From Granulicella sp. 5B5 (GTDB lineage Bacteria > Acidobacteriota > Terriglobia > Terriglobales > Acidobacteriaceae), in the NCBI RefSeq assembly GCF_014083945.1, contig NZ_CP046444.1, positions 124,001 through 188,000 of the forward strand: 64,000 nt of DNA. Reading direction: 5' to 3'. This document shows, in pieces, positions 36,695 through 46,126 of this stretch (position 1 is the first letter of the stretch; each line of letters opens with the position of its first letter). Under the pieces are notes generated by a model that was not told where the DNA came from, searched no databases, and saw only the letters and a list, made by a program, of their open reading frames with translations. Both the position numbers and the translations under genes were made by a program.

Positions 36695-37678
36695 TTATCG
36701 TGAGGAGACGTGCAGTGAAGCGAGCTTCTGACGACCCTGCGTGGCCTCCGGCGAGTTGGGGTAACGCTGGATGAGCGAACGCAGCTCGCGTACACCCGCC
36801 TCGGTCTGACGCACGGCGAACATTGCCTCAGCCTTGTGCAACTGGCCTGCGGGAATCTTCGAGTTTGCGGGATAGCGCTCGAGCAACTGGTTGTAGTCCT
36901 TGATGGCTGCGGTGGGCCTTTGGGTGCGCATGTTGATTTCGCCGAGGTAGTAGAAGGCGTTGCCGGAGAGGTTGTCGTCCGGATAGGCCTTGATGAGGTC
37001 GCTGAACTCCGAGGTGGCGAGCGGGTACTTGCCGGCCATGTAATCGCTGTAGGCGGTGCGGTACATGTCCGATGCGGAGGGCCCGCCAGAGTCAGGCTGC
37101 GATGCCGAGGCGTCCGGCTGTGCCGGGCCCGCGGGAAGCGGCTCGCCGGGTGCAGGCCCGAGCGTGCTGCCGTCGTTGGTGGGTGGGGGAGCAGACGCAG
37201 GCGTGGTGGCGGGTTGCACGTTGGCACCGCTGCCGCTGCCCTGGGGCAGGTTGCTCAGGATGGCTGCGGTGGATTGCTGCTGGCTCTGGATGCTGCCGAG
37301 CGCTTTCTCCATGCGGGTGAGGCGGGCCTTGAGCTCGTCGATGGAGTCGTTCATCGCCTGCACCTGGCCGGAGAGCTGGTCACTCTTGGCGCCCATGGCG
37401 TCCTGCTGGTTCTGCATGGCGAGCTTGAGACCGTTGACGTCGACGGACATCTTGTTGACCGAGTCGGCGGTCTGCTGGACGAGATCCTTGAGCACACCCA
37501 TGCGCTCGTCGTTGGACTGCTGGAGGCGGGCGACGGCGTCCTGCAGTTGTTGCACCTGCACCTGTAGCTGGATCATCTCCTTGCTGACGGCGTGGGCGCG
37601 GGGAACGGCAAAGCCGCAGAAGAGCAGGGCAACGGCGGCGAAACGGAACAAGGGAGAGCGAAAGGTCAGTCTGGACAT
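36695..37678 (-). CDS. cpoB: Cell division coordinator CpoB / YbgF (Tol-Pal associated)
   Basis: A 327-aa periplasmic protein from ATG 37678, with GAGGAG 6 nt upstream. The signal peptide ends at AHAVS. A coiled coil at about 30-125 (LQVQVQQLQDAVARLQQSND, then LKARLTRMEKALGSIQS) trimerises in YbgF. A Pro/Gly-rich linker precedes three TPR-like repeats (YRTAYSDYMAGKYPLATSEF, FYYLGEINMRTQRPTAAIKD, KAEAMFAVRQTEAGVRELRS). CpoB links peptidoglycan synthesis with Tol-driven outer-membrane constriction. It is the last gene of the tol cluster. Confidence 0.92.
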   Translation of the reverse strand: MSRLTFRSPLFRFAAVALLFCGFAVPRAHAVSKEMIQLQVQVQQLQDAVARLQQSNDERMGVLKDLVQQTADSVNKMSVDVNGLKLAMQNQQDAMGAKSDQLSGQVQAMNDSIDELKARLTRMEKALGSIQSQQQSTAAILSNLPQGSGSGANVQPATTPASAPPPTNDGSTLGPAPGEPLPAGPAQPDASASQPDSGGPSASDMYRTAYSDYMAGKYPLATSEFSDLIKAYPDDNLSGNAFYYLGEINMRTQRPTAAIKDYNQLLERYPANSKIPAGQLHKAEAMFAVRQTEAGVRELRSLIQRYPNSPEATQGRQKLASLHVSSR

Positions 37679-37729
37679 GCAGGACTCCTCAGACATTAGA
37701 TGGTACTTGAAGGAGAAGAGGAAAGCAGT

Positions 37730-37789
37730 AGAGGAGTAGAAGAGTAGAGCGGGTGACCGGAGGCCTACCCCTCTACTCTCTACTCCTCT
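37730..37789 (-). terminator. Long imperfect hairpin between pal and cpoB
   Basis: AGAGGAGTAGAAGAGTAGAG at 37730-37749 pairs with CTCTACTCTCTACTCCTCT at 37771-37789, about 18 bp with one bulge and a 21-nt GC-rich loop. It lies in the 134-bp space downstream of pal on the minus strand and could lower cpoB transcription or mark an mRNA processing point. Confidence 0.6.
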
Positions 37790-37812
37790 TTTTGCTGTCT
37801 TACTTCACTGCT

Positions 37813-38592
37813 TTACCGGTCGATGGAGAACTGGTCGCGGCGGTTCTGCTGCCAGCAGCTATCGGTCTCCTCGGTGCAGAACTGACGCTCCTTGCCGTAG
37901 CTGACGACGCGGATGCGGTGGCCGTCGACGCCTGCCGCCACAAGGGCCTGCTTGGCAGCGTTGGCACGGTTCTCACCCAGCGTGATGTTGTACTCCACCG
38001 AACCACGGTCATCGCAGTAGCCTCCGATGAGGACCTTGATGTTCGGGTTTGCGTTGAGATAGGACGCAGCGGATGAGATGGAACCCTTGGCATCGGCGCG
38101 GATGTCATAGCTGTCGTAGTCGAAGAAGATGTCCTGCACATGCTGGTGGAAGATGGCGTCCTGTCCCATGTCGCCTTCGCCGGAGGGCGTGGTGGGCATG
38201 GAGGGCACGCGCACGGTCACGCGAACGCTGGCATCGGTGGTGCCGCCGTCACCCTTGGCGACAAGGTGGAAGTTCGTCGAGGCAGAAGGAGAGACTGTCT
38301 GCGTGCCGTTCACGGGCACGTTGCCAATGCCGTCGATGGAGACGCTGGTGGCATTGGTGGTGCGCCAGTTCAGGACGACCGACTGGCCGAGATCAATTGA
38401 CAACGGATCGGCGGAGATGGTTGCCGTTGGCGCTGCTGCGCCTTCGGTCGGAGCCATGGCCGCGGGAGGGGTGTTGTTCTTCTTGTGGCAGCCCGTGACT
38501 GCCAGCATCCCAACGGTAAGGGCAAGCGCTACAGCAGACCAGCCCTGCTTCAGCACTACCTGCTTCATGACCCGCGATCGATCGTTTGTCAT
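37813..38592 (-). CDS. pal: Peptidoglycan-associated lipoprotein Pal (OmpA-like)
   Basis: A 259-aa lipoprotein; ATG 38568 (eight residues shorter) gives a more typical signal and is an alternative. The lipobox is LAVTGC (Cys35). An inserted Ig-like segment follows (ATISADPLSIDLGQSVVLNW through VRVTVRVP), unusual in short Pal proteins. The C-terminal OmpA domain has IFFDYDSYDIRADA, VLIGGYCDDRGSVEYNITLG, ENRANAAKQAL and RIRVVSYGKERQ, binding meso-diaminopimelate peptidoglycan. It tethers the outer membrane and works with TolB. The C-terminus carries a Cys pair (FCTEETDSC). Confidence 0.93.
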   Translation of the reverse strand: MTNDRSRVMKQVVLKQGWSAVALALTVGMLAVTGCHKKNNTPPAAMAPTEGAAAPTATISADPLSIDLGQSVVLNWRTTNATSVSIDGIGNVPVNGTQTVSPSASTNFHLVAKGDGGTTDASVRVTVRVPSMPTTPSGEGDMGQDAIFHQHVQDIFFDYDSYDIRADAKGSISSAASYLNANPNIKVLIGGYCDDRGSVEYNITLGENRANAAKQALVAAGVDGHRIRVVSYGKERQFCTEETDSCWQQNRRDQFSIDR

Positions 38593-38617
38593 ATGCGTTC
38601 TCTTTTCTCTCTCCTAG

Positions 38618-38650
38618 TGATTGTTGAATGATTGTTGAATGGTTGTTGGA
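38618..38650. repeat. 11-bp tandem repeat upstream of pal
   Basis: TGATTGTTGAA occurs twice in tandem (38618-38628, 38629-38639) followed by a diverged third unit TGGTTGTTGGA. It lies in the 161-bp tolB-pal space, just upstream of the pal ribosome-binding site. Confidence 0.6.
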
Positions 38651-38753
38651 ATGTAATGTAGCCGACTTCGTTAGTAAGATAGACGCCAATTGGTAATAGA
38701 TCGTAATCAGACTCAAGAATGATTTTACCCAGAAACGCGCACTTTCTCCTGAA

Positions 38754-40106
38754 TTATTTCCAGCTCCAGTTGGGCATGTCGGTTCCAGCACCGGTCAGGA
38801 CGCGTTTTTGGGTTCCGTCCGCCAGCATGGACATGATGCGAGAGGAGGAGTCGCGGCCGTTGGGCTCGTTGGCAAAGACGATGTGACGGCCATCCGGTGA
38901 CCAGGACGGGAAGTCGCAGCGCCCAATGTCATGAGTGAGTTGTATCCAGCGCTTGGTGGCGATCTCCATTACATAGATGTCCTGGCCGCCGGGTGCGCCG
39001 GGGCCGTACTTGCGGTCCCAGGCAAAGGCGATGAACTGGCCGTTGGGCGACCATGAGGGCGAGGTGGCATAGCCGCCGTCGGTCATCCGAACGACACCCG
39101 AACCGTCGGCATCCATGATGTAGAGCTGGGGAAGGCCACTGCGCCCGCTGATCCAGGCGATCTGCGCGCCAGTCTTGGGGTTCCAGGTGGGTGAGACGTC
39201 CGGCCCGGCGAACGAGGTGACGCGGTGTGCCAGCGAGCCTTGCGGATCGGAGATCCAGATCTCCGGATCGCCTGTACGGGAGCTGGAGAAGGCGATCTGC
39301 TCGCCGCTGGGCGACCACGCGGGCGACAGGTTGGTGCCGCCGACTGAGCTGAAGGCAACCATGCGGCCCAGCAGCAGCGAGTACATCTTGATCTGGAAGC
39401 CGTTCTTACCGAGCGAGCTGAAGGCCACGCGAGAGTTGTCCGGGGAGACGCGCGGGCCGATGGCGACCTCACCGAGGTGCGTCAGCTGATGCTGGTTGGC
39501 GCCGTCGTAGTCCATCATCCAGATCTCTTTGCTGACACCCGCTTTGCGGGTGTAGAAGATCTTGGTCTCGGCGATGCCAGCGGTGCCGCCGAGCCGGAGG
39601 ATGATGTCGTCGGCGAACTCATGTGCGGTCTGGCGGGCGCCTTCGTCGCCGGCGTCGTCGGTGTAGAGCTTGGTGAAGATCTGGGGGTACTGCGTGTTCT
39701 TGGCGTCGTCGAGAAAGCCGTTGACGACGACCTTGCCGTTCTGCACGGAGAAGTTGCCGAAGGCCACATAGGCGGCGCTAGCGGGCGCGACCGACCACTG
39801 GCTGAGGTTCATCTCAGCCTGATTGCCGGGCGTGACCTCGGGGTTCTGGCTCTTGGAGACCACGTCGAAGATGCCTGCGGAGGCGAGATCGGCGTAGAGC
39901 GTCGCGTCGAAGACATGCTTGGCCTCGGCTGCGGAGGGATCGCCGCCCATCGGCTTGAAGTCTGCCGCGGCGAGCCGCGTGCTGGCGGAGGCGTTCTTAC
40001 CCGTCTCCAGGATGTTCCAGTCCTGACTGTAGGCGGTGGCAGAGACGGACAGCGTGAGCAGAGCGCTGAAGGTGGTGAGCAGTAGGCCTTGGCGGGTTGC
40101 GTTCAT
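38754..40106 (-). CDS. tolB: Tol-Pal system beta-propeller protein TolB
   Basis: A 450-aa periplasmic protein from ATG 40106; the open frame upstream lacks signal character. A signal peptide ends near ATAYSQ. The N-terminal domain (VFDATLYADLASAGIFDVVS; FADDIILRLGGTAGIAETKI) precedes a six-bladed WD40-like propeller with repeated SPDNSRVAFSS, SPSGEQIAFSS, WNPKTGAQIAW, SPNGQFIAFAW and SPDGRHIVFAN. TolB relays between Pal and the TolQRA motor. Length and order are typical. Confidence 0.96.
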   Translation of the reverse strand: MNATRQGLLLTTFSALLTLSVSATAYSQDWNILETGKNASASTRLAAADFKPMGGDPSAAEAKHVFDATLYADLASAGIFDVVSKSQNPEVTPGNQAEMNLSQWSVAPASAAYVAFGNFSVQNGKVVVNGFLDDAKNTQYPQIFTKLYTDDAGDEGARQTAHEFADDIILRLGGTAGIAETKIFYTRKAGVSKEIWMMDYDGANQHQLTHLGEVAIGPRVSPDNSRVAFSSLGKNGFQIKMYSLLLGRMVAFSSVGGTNLSPAWSPSGEQIAFSSSRTGDPEIWISDPQGSLAHRVTSFAGPDVSPTWNPKTGAQIAWISGRSGLPQLYIMDADGSGVVRMTDGGYATSPSWSPNGQFIAFAWDRKYGPGAPGGQDIYVMEIATKRWIQLTHDIGRCDFPSWSPDGRHIVFANEPNGRDSSSRIMSMLADGTQKRVLTGAGTDMPNWSWK

Positions 40107-40191
40107 CGTTCTCGGGGCTCCAGTGTTCGTTGCGGGGAGGGTTATGCTTCCATACGTCTGATGCATAAGACTGTGCGGATTTTATTTCGTA

Positions 40192-40986
40192 TCACGACTG
40201 GTGGTAATCAAATTTGAACTCGATAGGGAGCTGGCTGCCAGCTCCAGCTGGGAGTGGCCCAAAGGAATCAACACGTTGGATGGCGCGCATGGCTGCCTGA
40301 TCGAGTGTAGGTGAACCGCTGCGAGTCTCGACGTGCAGGTCGGAGACGGAGCCGTCGGACTGAATGTAGAAACGGAGTACGACGCTGTGGCCCTGTGAGG
40401 CGCGAGGGTCGGCTTCGTTGGGGTTGTAGTTCTGGTTGACCAGTTGACTGACCAGGCGCAGGTAATAGGTATAGCGCTGGCCAAAGGTCTTGTCTTCGAC
40501 CGTGACGGTGGCGGTGCCGTTCTTGAGCTGGGAGATGGACTGCGGGAGCTGTGTCGCGGCGTCTCCGCTGGCAGCTTTGGGCGTGACGGGCGTGGGCTGC
40601 GGATGCTTGGGGGCCGTGACAACCGTTGGCTTGGGGATGGCCTTCTCGGGAGTCTTGCCTTTGATGAGGACGTCGTCGGGGCGGGGTGGCGGCTGCGTGG
40701 TCTCCTTGGGTTGCGGAGCGGGAACGGGCGTTACGTTGTCCGAGGCGAGCACGTTCTTGTCGATGGGCGCGGCCTTGGGCGGAAGCGGGATCGCGGAGAC
40801 CATGCTGGCCTGGATGGAGCCTGACTGCTGCTGGTTCTCGCCCCACTTGGGTCCGTGGATGTGCGCCATGATAGCGAAGCCCGCGATGACTGCAGCGGCT
40901 GCGATGTGGAGCCCGATCGCCCACGTGAGTCCTCGACCGAGATGGTCGAACTCCTGGGCGTGGCTCGTGTTGGCGTAAGTGGCCAT
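40192..40986 (-). CDS. TonB-C-terminal energy transducer in the TolA position
   Basis: A 264-aa protein from ATG 40986. One N-terminal transmembrane helix (AIGLHIAAAAVIAGFAIMAH) is followed by a long Pro/Lys-rich periplasmic linker (PVPAPQPKETTQPPPRPDD, TVVTAPKHPQPTPVTPKAAS). The C-terminal domain has RYTYYLRLVSQLVNQNY, SVVLRFYIQSDGSVSDLHVE and ALDQAAMRAIQRVDSFGPLP-type blocks of the TonB/TolA fold. Between tolR and tolB it must serve as TolA, though the sequence is TonB-like. It could also energise TonB-dependent receptors such as that at 48.7 kb; that is inference. Confidence 0.88.
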   Translation of the reverse strand: MATYANTSHAQEFDHLGRGLTWAIGLHIAAAAVIAGFAIMAHIHGPKWGENQQQSGSIQASMVSAIPLPPKAAPIDKNVLASDNVTPVPAPQPKETTQPPPRPDDVLIKGKTPEKAIPKPTVVTAPKHPQPTPVTPKAASGDAATQLPQSISQLKNGTATVTVEDKTFGQRYTYYLRLVSQLVNQNYNPNEADPRASQGHSVVLRFYIQSDGSVSDLHVETRSGSPTLDQAAMRAIQRVDSFGPLPAGAGSQLPIEFKFDYHQS

Positions 40987-41022
40987 CGTTCTCTTCAAAA
41001 CCGGGTCGTGCGCAAAGGTTTC

Positions 41023-41430
41023 TTACTGCTTCAAAGGTTGCGTCACAATGCTGATGTTGGTGATGCCTGCCTGCTTGACCGCGTCCATTACGGAGGCGAA
41101 GGCGCCGAAGGGGACCTTCTCGTCAGCGCGGACGTAGACCACGCGCTTGTCGCCTTTGGGATTGTCGGCGAGCAGGCTGGAGAGGTCGTGGATGTTGACC
41201 TGCTTGTCCTGCAGGAAGACGTTCTGGTCCTTGTCGATGGTGACGACCATGTGCTCTTCGGTGAGCTGGTTCACGGTGCGCGTGTGGGGCACGGCGACCA
41301 CGATGCCCGACTGCAGCACCGGAGCCGTGAGCATGAAGATCAACAGCAGCACGAGAACCACGTCCACCAGCGGCGTGATGTTGAGGTCGGCCAGCGCCGA
41401 TTGTGTGCGGCCTCGCGAGGAGAAGGCCAT
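41023..41430 (-). CDS. tolR: TolR/ExbD proton-motor subunit
   Basis: A 135-aa protein with one transmembrane helix (NITPLVDVVLVLLLIFMLTA) that contains the essential aspartate (LVDVVLVL, Asp23). A periplasmic domain with VVYVRADEKVPFGAFASVMD follows. With TolQ it converts proton flow into force on the TolA-like protein. It starts 2 nt after the tolQ stop. Confidence 0.94.
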   Translation of the reverse strand: MAFSSRGRTQSALADLNITPLVDVVLVLLLIFMLTAPVLQSGIVVAVPHTRTVNQLTEEHMVVTIDKDQNVFLQDKQVNIHDLSSLLADNPKGDKRVVYVRADEKVPFGAFASVMDAVKQAGITNISIVTQPLKQ

Positions 41431-41432
41431 GG

Positions 41433-42227
41433 CTAGATGGACCTCCGGCGGCCGTCTTCCTGCGGCTGGGACTGCGGTGTCTGCGGCTGGAAGAGCGCGG
41501 CGTTCTCGATGGCGTTCAGCAGCTCACGGCCAAAGTCGTCCATGCGTGAGGCGAACTCACGCAGCCGCGCGGTCAGCTGGTTGTAGCCAACCAGCGCGGG
41601 GATAGCGACGACGAGGCCCGCAGCGGTGGTGATAAGGGCTTCCGAGATGCCTGGCGCGACAGCGCGGAGAGTAGCTGCACCAGCGGTCCCGAGGCCGTGG
41701 AAGGCGTTGACGATGCCCATGACTGTGCCGAAGAGGCCGATGTAGGTGGCCGACTGAGCGATCGTCGCAAGCCATGTCAGGCGGTGCTCCATCTGCGTGA
41801 GCGCCTCGCTGGAGGCGGTGAGCGCGGCGCGCTCCATCGCCGCCGGGTTGGGCGGGATGCCGCGGCCGCCGCTCTGGCGCTGGTACTCGTCGTGGATTTC
41901 GTTGAAGACCGAGACCAGCGGGCTGGGCTTGAACTGGTCGGCGACGTGCGCGATCTCGCTCAGGCGGCCGGATTTGCGGAAGGCGCGCAGGAAGCGGTTG
42001 CTCTGCTTTTCCGCCGAGCCAAAGGCGCGCCACTTGGAGAGCATCACAGCCCACGAAAAGATGCTGGCGATGAGCAGGATTCCCAGCACGGTCAGTGCGA
42101 CGGGGCCGCTGTTGTGCAGCATCTCCACGATGGCGCTGCCGTTGTTGCCGGCAGGCGCCGTAGTGGTGGAGTCGGGAAGGGTCGATGTCGCGTCTTGGAG
42201 GAGGAGGGCAAAAGCGAGCAGAGTCAT
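41433..42227 (-). CDS. tolQ: TolQ/ExbB proton-motor subunit
   Basis: A 264-aa inner-membrane protein from ATG 42227 (TTG 42239 adds four residues). Three membrane helices are seen: ALTVLGILLIASIFSWAVML, TWLATIAQSATYIGLFGTVM and EALITTAAGLVVAIPALVGY. The motif GLFGTVMGIVNAFHGLG and the conserved threonines are those of the MotA/TolQ/ExbB family. It is the first gene of the tol cluster, divergent from recN with 158 bp between starts. Confidence 0.94.
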   Translation of the reverse strand: MTLLAFALLLQDATSTLPDSTTTAPAGNNGSAIVEMLHNSGPVALTVLGILLIASIFSWAVMLSKWRAFGSAEKQSNRFLRAFRKSGRLSEIAHVADQFKPSPLVSVFNEIHDEYQRQSGGRGIPPNPAAMERAALTASSEALTQMEHRLTWLATIAQSATYIGLFGTVMGIVNAFHGLGTAGAATLRAVAPGISEALITTAAGLVVAIPALVGYNQLTARLREFASRMDDFGRELLNAIENAALFQPQTPQSQPQEDGRRRSI

Positions 42228-42385
42228 AGCGTCTATCAAGTAGTGTACCGTTGCCGTTTGTGCGTTGTATCGGAGGGCGAACCTTGTTTGGTACGAAGGC
42301 CCCTGCTTTCATTTGGATGCAACTTTTGACGGCTGCTATCCAGAGCGCCTCCTGCTATGCTCTCGGTGAAAGAGACTCTGACCCG

Positions 42386-44092
42386 ATGCTTCTGGAGCTT
42401 CGCGCCGAAAACTATGCTGTGATCGACCACGCGGTGGCCGTATTTGGCCCGGGGTTGAACCTGCTTACGGGCGAAACCGGTGCGGGTAAATCTATTCTGA
42501 TTGACGCGCTGGTGATCCTGCTGGGCAGCAAGGCCTCCAGCGACATGGTGCGCTTTGGCGCAGAGAAAGCCGTGCTCGGCTGTGTCTTCGAGTCCACGCC
42601 CGGCGCCGAGGAGATCCTGGAACGCAACGGCATCGACGCTGAGGGCGACGAGATTCTTATCCGCCGCGAGATCGGCACCACAGGCAAGGGAAGGGTCTTC
42701 GTCAACAACCAGCCCGCGACCGTGGGTGTGCTGCGGCAGCTGGCGCCGGAGTTGGCGTTGGTACACGCGCAGTCGGAGACGCTGGTTGCCTTTGATGCTG
42801 AACAGCAGCGGCTGCTGCTCGACCGCTTTGGAGATGTTCGCATAGACGACGTTGCCACGCACTTTGCAAAATGGCGTGCGCTGCGCAGTCAGATTGAAGA
42901 GCTGCGCAATGCTGAGCAGGACCGTACGCGGCTGATGGACCTGTGGAGCTTCCAGGCGAAGGAGATCGCTGCCGCTGCGATCGTGGATGCGGAAGAGGAC
43001 ACGCAACTGGAGACGGAGAAGCGCGTGCTCGCCAACGCGGAGCGGCTATTTACTGGCGCGAATGCTGCGCAGGAGCTGCTGTACGAAGCGGAGGTCTCTG
43101 CGGAGTCGCTGTTGGGTGCCGCGCAACGTCACGTAGAGGACCTCGCGAGATTCGATCCTCAGTTTGCGGAGACGGCGCAGCAGATTGCAACAGCCAAGGC
43201 TGCGGTCGAAGATGCGGCATCCACACTACGGGCCTTCGCGGGCCAGGTGACGGCTTCGCCCGAGCGGCTTGCGGAGATCGAAGACCGGCTCGCCACACTG
43301 GACCGGCTGAAGCGCAAGTACGGGTCTGGTTCGCAGAAGACGGGGCTCGCCGAGGTGATCGCCTTTGGTGAGGAGGCCGCGCAGAGGCTCTCCGATATCG
43401 AGAACCGCGATGCGCGCCTGATTGAACTGGAGAAGGACCTGACTATTGCAGCGGCGAAGTATATTGTCGCTGCGCGCAAGCTCAGTGCGGAGCGCACCAA
43501 GGCAGCAGAGCAGCTCTCGAAGGTGGCTGAGAAGCAGATCAACGATCTCGCGATGCAGGCGCGGTTCCAGATCGATGTTGAGCCGAACGAGACGGAAGGC
43601 GCCTGGACCGCACATGGCTGGGACGCGATTGAATGCCGCATTGCTACGAACGCAGGTGAGCCGGTGAAGCCGCTTACAGAGATCGCTTCCGGCGGTGAGA
43701 TGAGCCGTGTGATGCTGGCTCTGAAGGTCTCCGTGGAAGAGGGCGCTGCGGCCCACGCGAAGAAGCGTGGCCTGCCGTTGCCGCGTACACTCGTCTTCGA
43801 CGAGATCGATATTGGTATCGGAGGTCGCGCAGCCGAGGCCGTCGGCCAGAAGCTGAAGTCACTCTCCCGCGCCCAGCAGATCCTCTGCATCACGCACCTG
43901 CCGCAGATCGCCGCCTTTGCCGACCAGCATTTCCTCATCGAAAAGGCGGAGAAGCGCGGACGCATCCAGACCGGCGTGCGATTGATGAAGCCTGAAGAGC
44001 GCACGGTGGAGATCGCACGCATGCTCTCCGGTGCCAGCGTGACGGACACTTCGCTTCGCCATGCCGAGCAGATGCTCAAGCAGAGTATCTAA
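42386..44092 (+). CDS. recN: DNA repair protein RecN
   Basis: A 568-aa SMC-like protein; ATG 42386 is chosen because RecN begins with MLLELRAENYAVID. Walker A is GETGAGKS (residues 29-36). Coiled coils at about 160-360 flank the hinge. The C-terminal ABC signature region is ASGGEMSRVMLALK with Walker B TLVFDEIDIGIGG, followed by ITHLPQIAAFADQHF. RecN is an SOS-linked double-strand-break repair ATPase. No LexA-like site could be confirmed upstream. Length is normal. Confidence 0.97.
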   Translation: MLLELRAENYAVIDHAVAVFGPGLNLLTGETGAGKSILIDALVILLGSKASSDMVRFGAEKAVLGCVFESTPGAEEILERNGIDAEGDEILIRREIGTTGKGRVFVNNQPATVGVLRQLAPELALVHAQSETLVAFDAEQQRLLLDRFGDVRIDDVATHFAKWRALRSQIEELRNAEQDRTRLMDLWSFQAKEIAAAAIVDAEEDTQLETEKRVLANAERLFTGANAAQELLYEAEVSAESLLGAAQRHVEDLARFDPQFAETAQQIATAKAAVEDAASTLRAFAGQVTASPERLAEIEDRLATLDRLKRKYGSGSQKTGLAEVIAFGEEAAQRLSDIENRDARLIELEKDLTIAAAKYIVAARKLSAERTKAAEQLSKVAEKQINDLAMQARFQIDVEPNETEGAWTAHGWDAIECRIATNAGEPVKPLTEIASGGEMSRVMLALKVSVEEGAAAHAKKRGLPLPRTLVFDEIDIGIGGRAAEAVGQKLKSLSRAQQILCITHLPQIAAFADQHFLIEKAEKRGRIQTGVRLMKPEERTVEIARMLSGASVTDTSLRHAEQMLKQSI

Positions 44093-44341
44093 GGTATCTA
44101 AGCACCCTCGAAAACTTCATATTCAAAGGTGAACGGGTGGTCATCCGTCGTAGCGGAGCCTTCCGGATGGAAGAAACGCGACGAAGCAGTTATAGTTTCC
44201 ATGCCTGCGAGATGCGGACGGCAAGAGCCGCCACGGATATCAACGCTATGGTGACGGACCGTTTCCGCTTCGGGCAGAGTATAGGGCCGAGTCTTACTAG
44301 ACTCTGGATGATGGAGAGGCACAGTCGCTTTGATAGCGGAG

Positions 44342-46126
44342 ATGCGCAACGTGAAATCGGCAAATCTACCAAGACCTAAATGTCCAAAGTCAGATCGGTT
44401 CTTGTTTGCATTTTGCGTCGTTGGTTTCTGGCTCTTATCGGGACGACCGCTGTCCGCTCAAACAGCCCCAGCCGCGACCAGCACAAAATCAGAAGTCGCA
44501 GGAAAGTTCGTCGACGTGGCTGCCGCACGAGGAATCTCCTTCAAAGCTGTTGCTTCTCACACAAGCCACAAATACCTGATCGAGACAATGGGGTCGGGTG
44601 TGGCCATGTTCGATGCCGACAACGATGGTCGTGACGACATCTTCTTCGTGAATGGCGCGACGCTCGATGACCCCACGCCGAAGGGAACTGTACCTACCAA
44701 GCGATCAGAGAAAGAATGGGACCGTCTTTACCACCAGAAGAAAGACGGTATGTTCGAAGATGTGACGAAGAAGGCCGGTCTTCAGGGGACTGGGTATGAC
44801 ATGGGCGCCGCTGTCGGTGACTATGACAACGACGGCTATGAAGATCTCTATGTGACCGGTTATGGCGGCAACCATCTTTATCACAACAATGGCGACGGCA
44901 CTTTTACAGATGTGACAGCGAAATCAGGCACGGGCGGAGATCGCTCCGCGGGCAATGCCTGGTATACGAGTGCGGCGTGGGTCGATCTGGACAACGATGG
45001 CCGGCTCGATTTGGTGGTGCTGCGGTACGTGCGGTGGGACTTCGATGATGTGTACTGTGGCGAGCATCGAGAAGGCTATCGCTCCTATTGCCATCCGGAC
45101 CTGTTCCCCGCGATACCGGCGCTTGTGTATCACAACAACGGCGACGGGACCTTTACTGAAATTGGGTCGAAGATTGGCATGGCGGTGCCGGGGAAGGGAC
45201 TGGGCATCGCCATTGCGGACTATGACCGTGATGGGAAGGTCGACGTTGCTGTCGCGAATGACTCCATGCCGGAGTTCCTCTATCACAATAAGGGAGACGG
45301 TACGTTTGAAGAGGTTGGATTGACCTCAGAGATCGCTGTCGACAGTGATGGACGAACGTATGCCGGCATGGGCATTGCCTTTCAGGACTTCAACAACGAC
45401 GGCCTGCCAGACCTGGTGATGACCAATCTCGCGAACCAGAAGTATGCCCTCTATCGCAATAATGGCGATGGGTCGTTCTCATATGACACCTATCTCTCCG
45501 GGCTTGCGCGTGTGACGCAATTGAACTCCGGCTGGGGTGTGCAGTTTTTCGATTACGATAACGACGGCCTCAAGGACTTACTCGTCGCTCAGGGGCATGA
45601 CCTGGATAATGTTGATTTAACCTTTCCCCAGATTCGATACAAGGAACCAATGCTGCTGGCTAGAAACGTGGGCGGCGGGAAGTTCGTCGATGTCTCTGCT
45701 GCCTCGGGTGAAGTTTTTTCCGAGGCTTGGGTGGGACGTGGGATGGCGGTCGGCGACTTCGATAACGATGGCAGGATGGACGCTGTTGTGACTACGAATG
45801 ATGGCCCAGCGCACCTTCTCCATAACGAAACGTCTACGAAAAACCACTGGTTGACGCTGCTGCTGGTCGGTCACGTCAGCAACCGTGACGCCATTGGCGC
45901 GCAGATCAAACTCATCGATTCGAGTGGAGCACAGTATTGGACGGTCTCTACATGCGGAAGCTATCTTTCTTCCAATGACAAGCGTGCACACTTTGGGCTG
46001 GGCGCCGATGCGTCCGCGCGGAGTATCGAAATCCTCTGGCCCAGCGGCATCAAACAGACTCTGACAAATGTTGCAGGAGACCGTGTGCTTACTATCGACG
46101 AACCAGCCGCGCGTCCCAAGAAATGA
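44342..46126 (+). CDS. CRTAC1-type secreted FG-GAP/VCBS protein with UnbV (ASPIC) domain
   Basis: A 594-aa protein; ATG 44342 is used although GGAG abuts it (GTG 44351 has 9-nt spacing). A signal peptide covers about residues 15-40 (FAFCVVGFWLLSGRPLSAQ). Seven calcium-loop motifs of the D-DNDG-D type (e.g. DADNDGRDD, DYDNDGYED, DFDNDGRMD) build a beta-propeller. The C-terminal UnbV/ASPIC domain has RDAIGAQIKLIDSSGAQYW, YLSSNDKRAHFGLG and IEILWPSG. Such proteins are abundant beside TPR and TonB receptor genes in Acidobacteria and Bacteroidota; function is unclear, likely glycan binding. The stop overlaps the GH43 start by 4 nt. The 249 bp before this gene show nothing coding. Confidence 0.9.
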   Translation: MRNVKSANLPRPKCPKSDRFLFAFCVVGFWLLSGRPLSAQTAPAATSTKSEVAGKFVDVAAARGISFKAVASHTSHKYLIETMGSGVAMFDADNDGRDDIFFVNGATLDDPTPKGTVPTKRSEKEWDRLYHQKKDGMFEDVTKKAGLQGTGYDMGAAVGDYDNDGYEDLYVTGYGGNHLYHNNGDGTFTDVTAKSGTGGDRSAGNAWYTSAAWVDLDNDGRLDLVVLRYVRWDFDDVYCGEHREGYRSYCHPDLFPAIPALVYHNNGDGTFTEIGSKIGMAVPGKGLGIAIADYDRDGKVDVAVANDSMPEFLYHNKGDGTFEEVGLTSEIAVDSDGRTYAGMGIAFQDFNNDGLPDLVMTNLANQKYALYRNNGDGSFSYDTYLSGLARVTQLNSGWGVQFFDYDNDGLKDLLVAQGHDLDNVDLTFPQIRYKEPMLLARNVGGGKFVDVSAASGEVFSEAWVGRGMAVGDFDNDGRMDAVVTTNDGPAHLLHNETSTKNHWLTLLLVGHVSNRDAIGAQIKLIDSSGAQYWTVSTCGSYLSSNDKRAHFGLGADASARSIEILWPSGIKQTLTNVAGDRVLTIDEPAARPKK

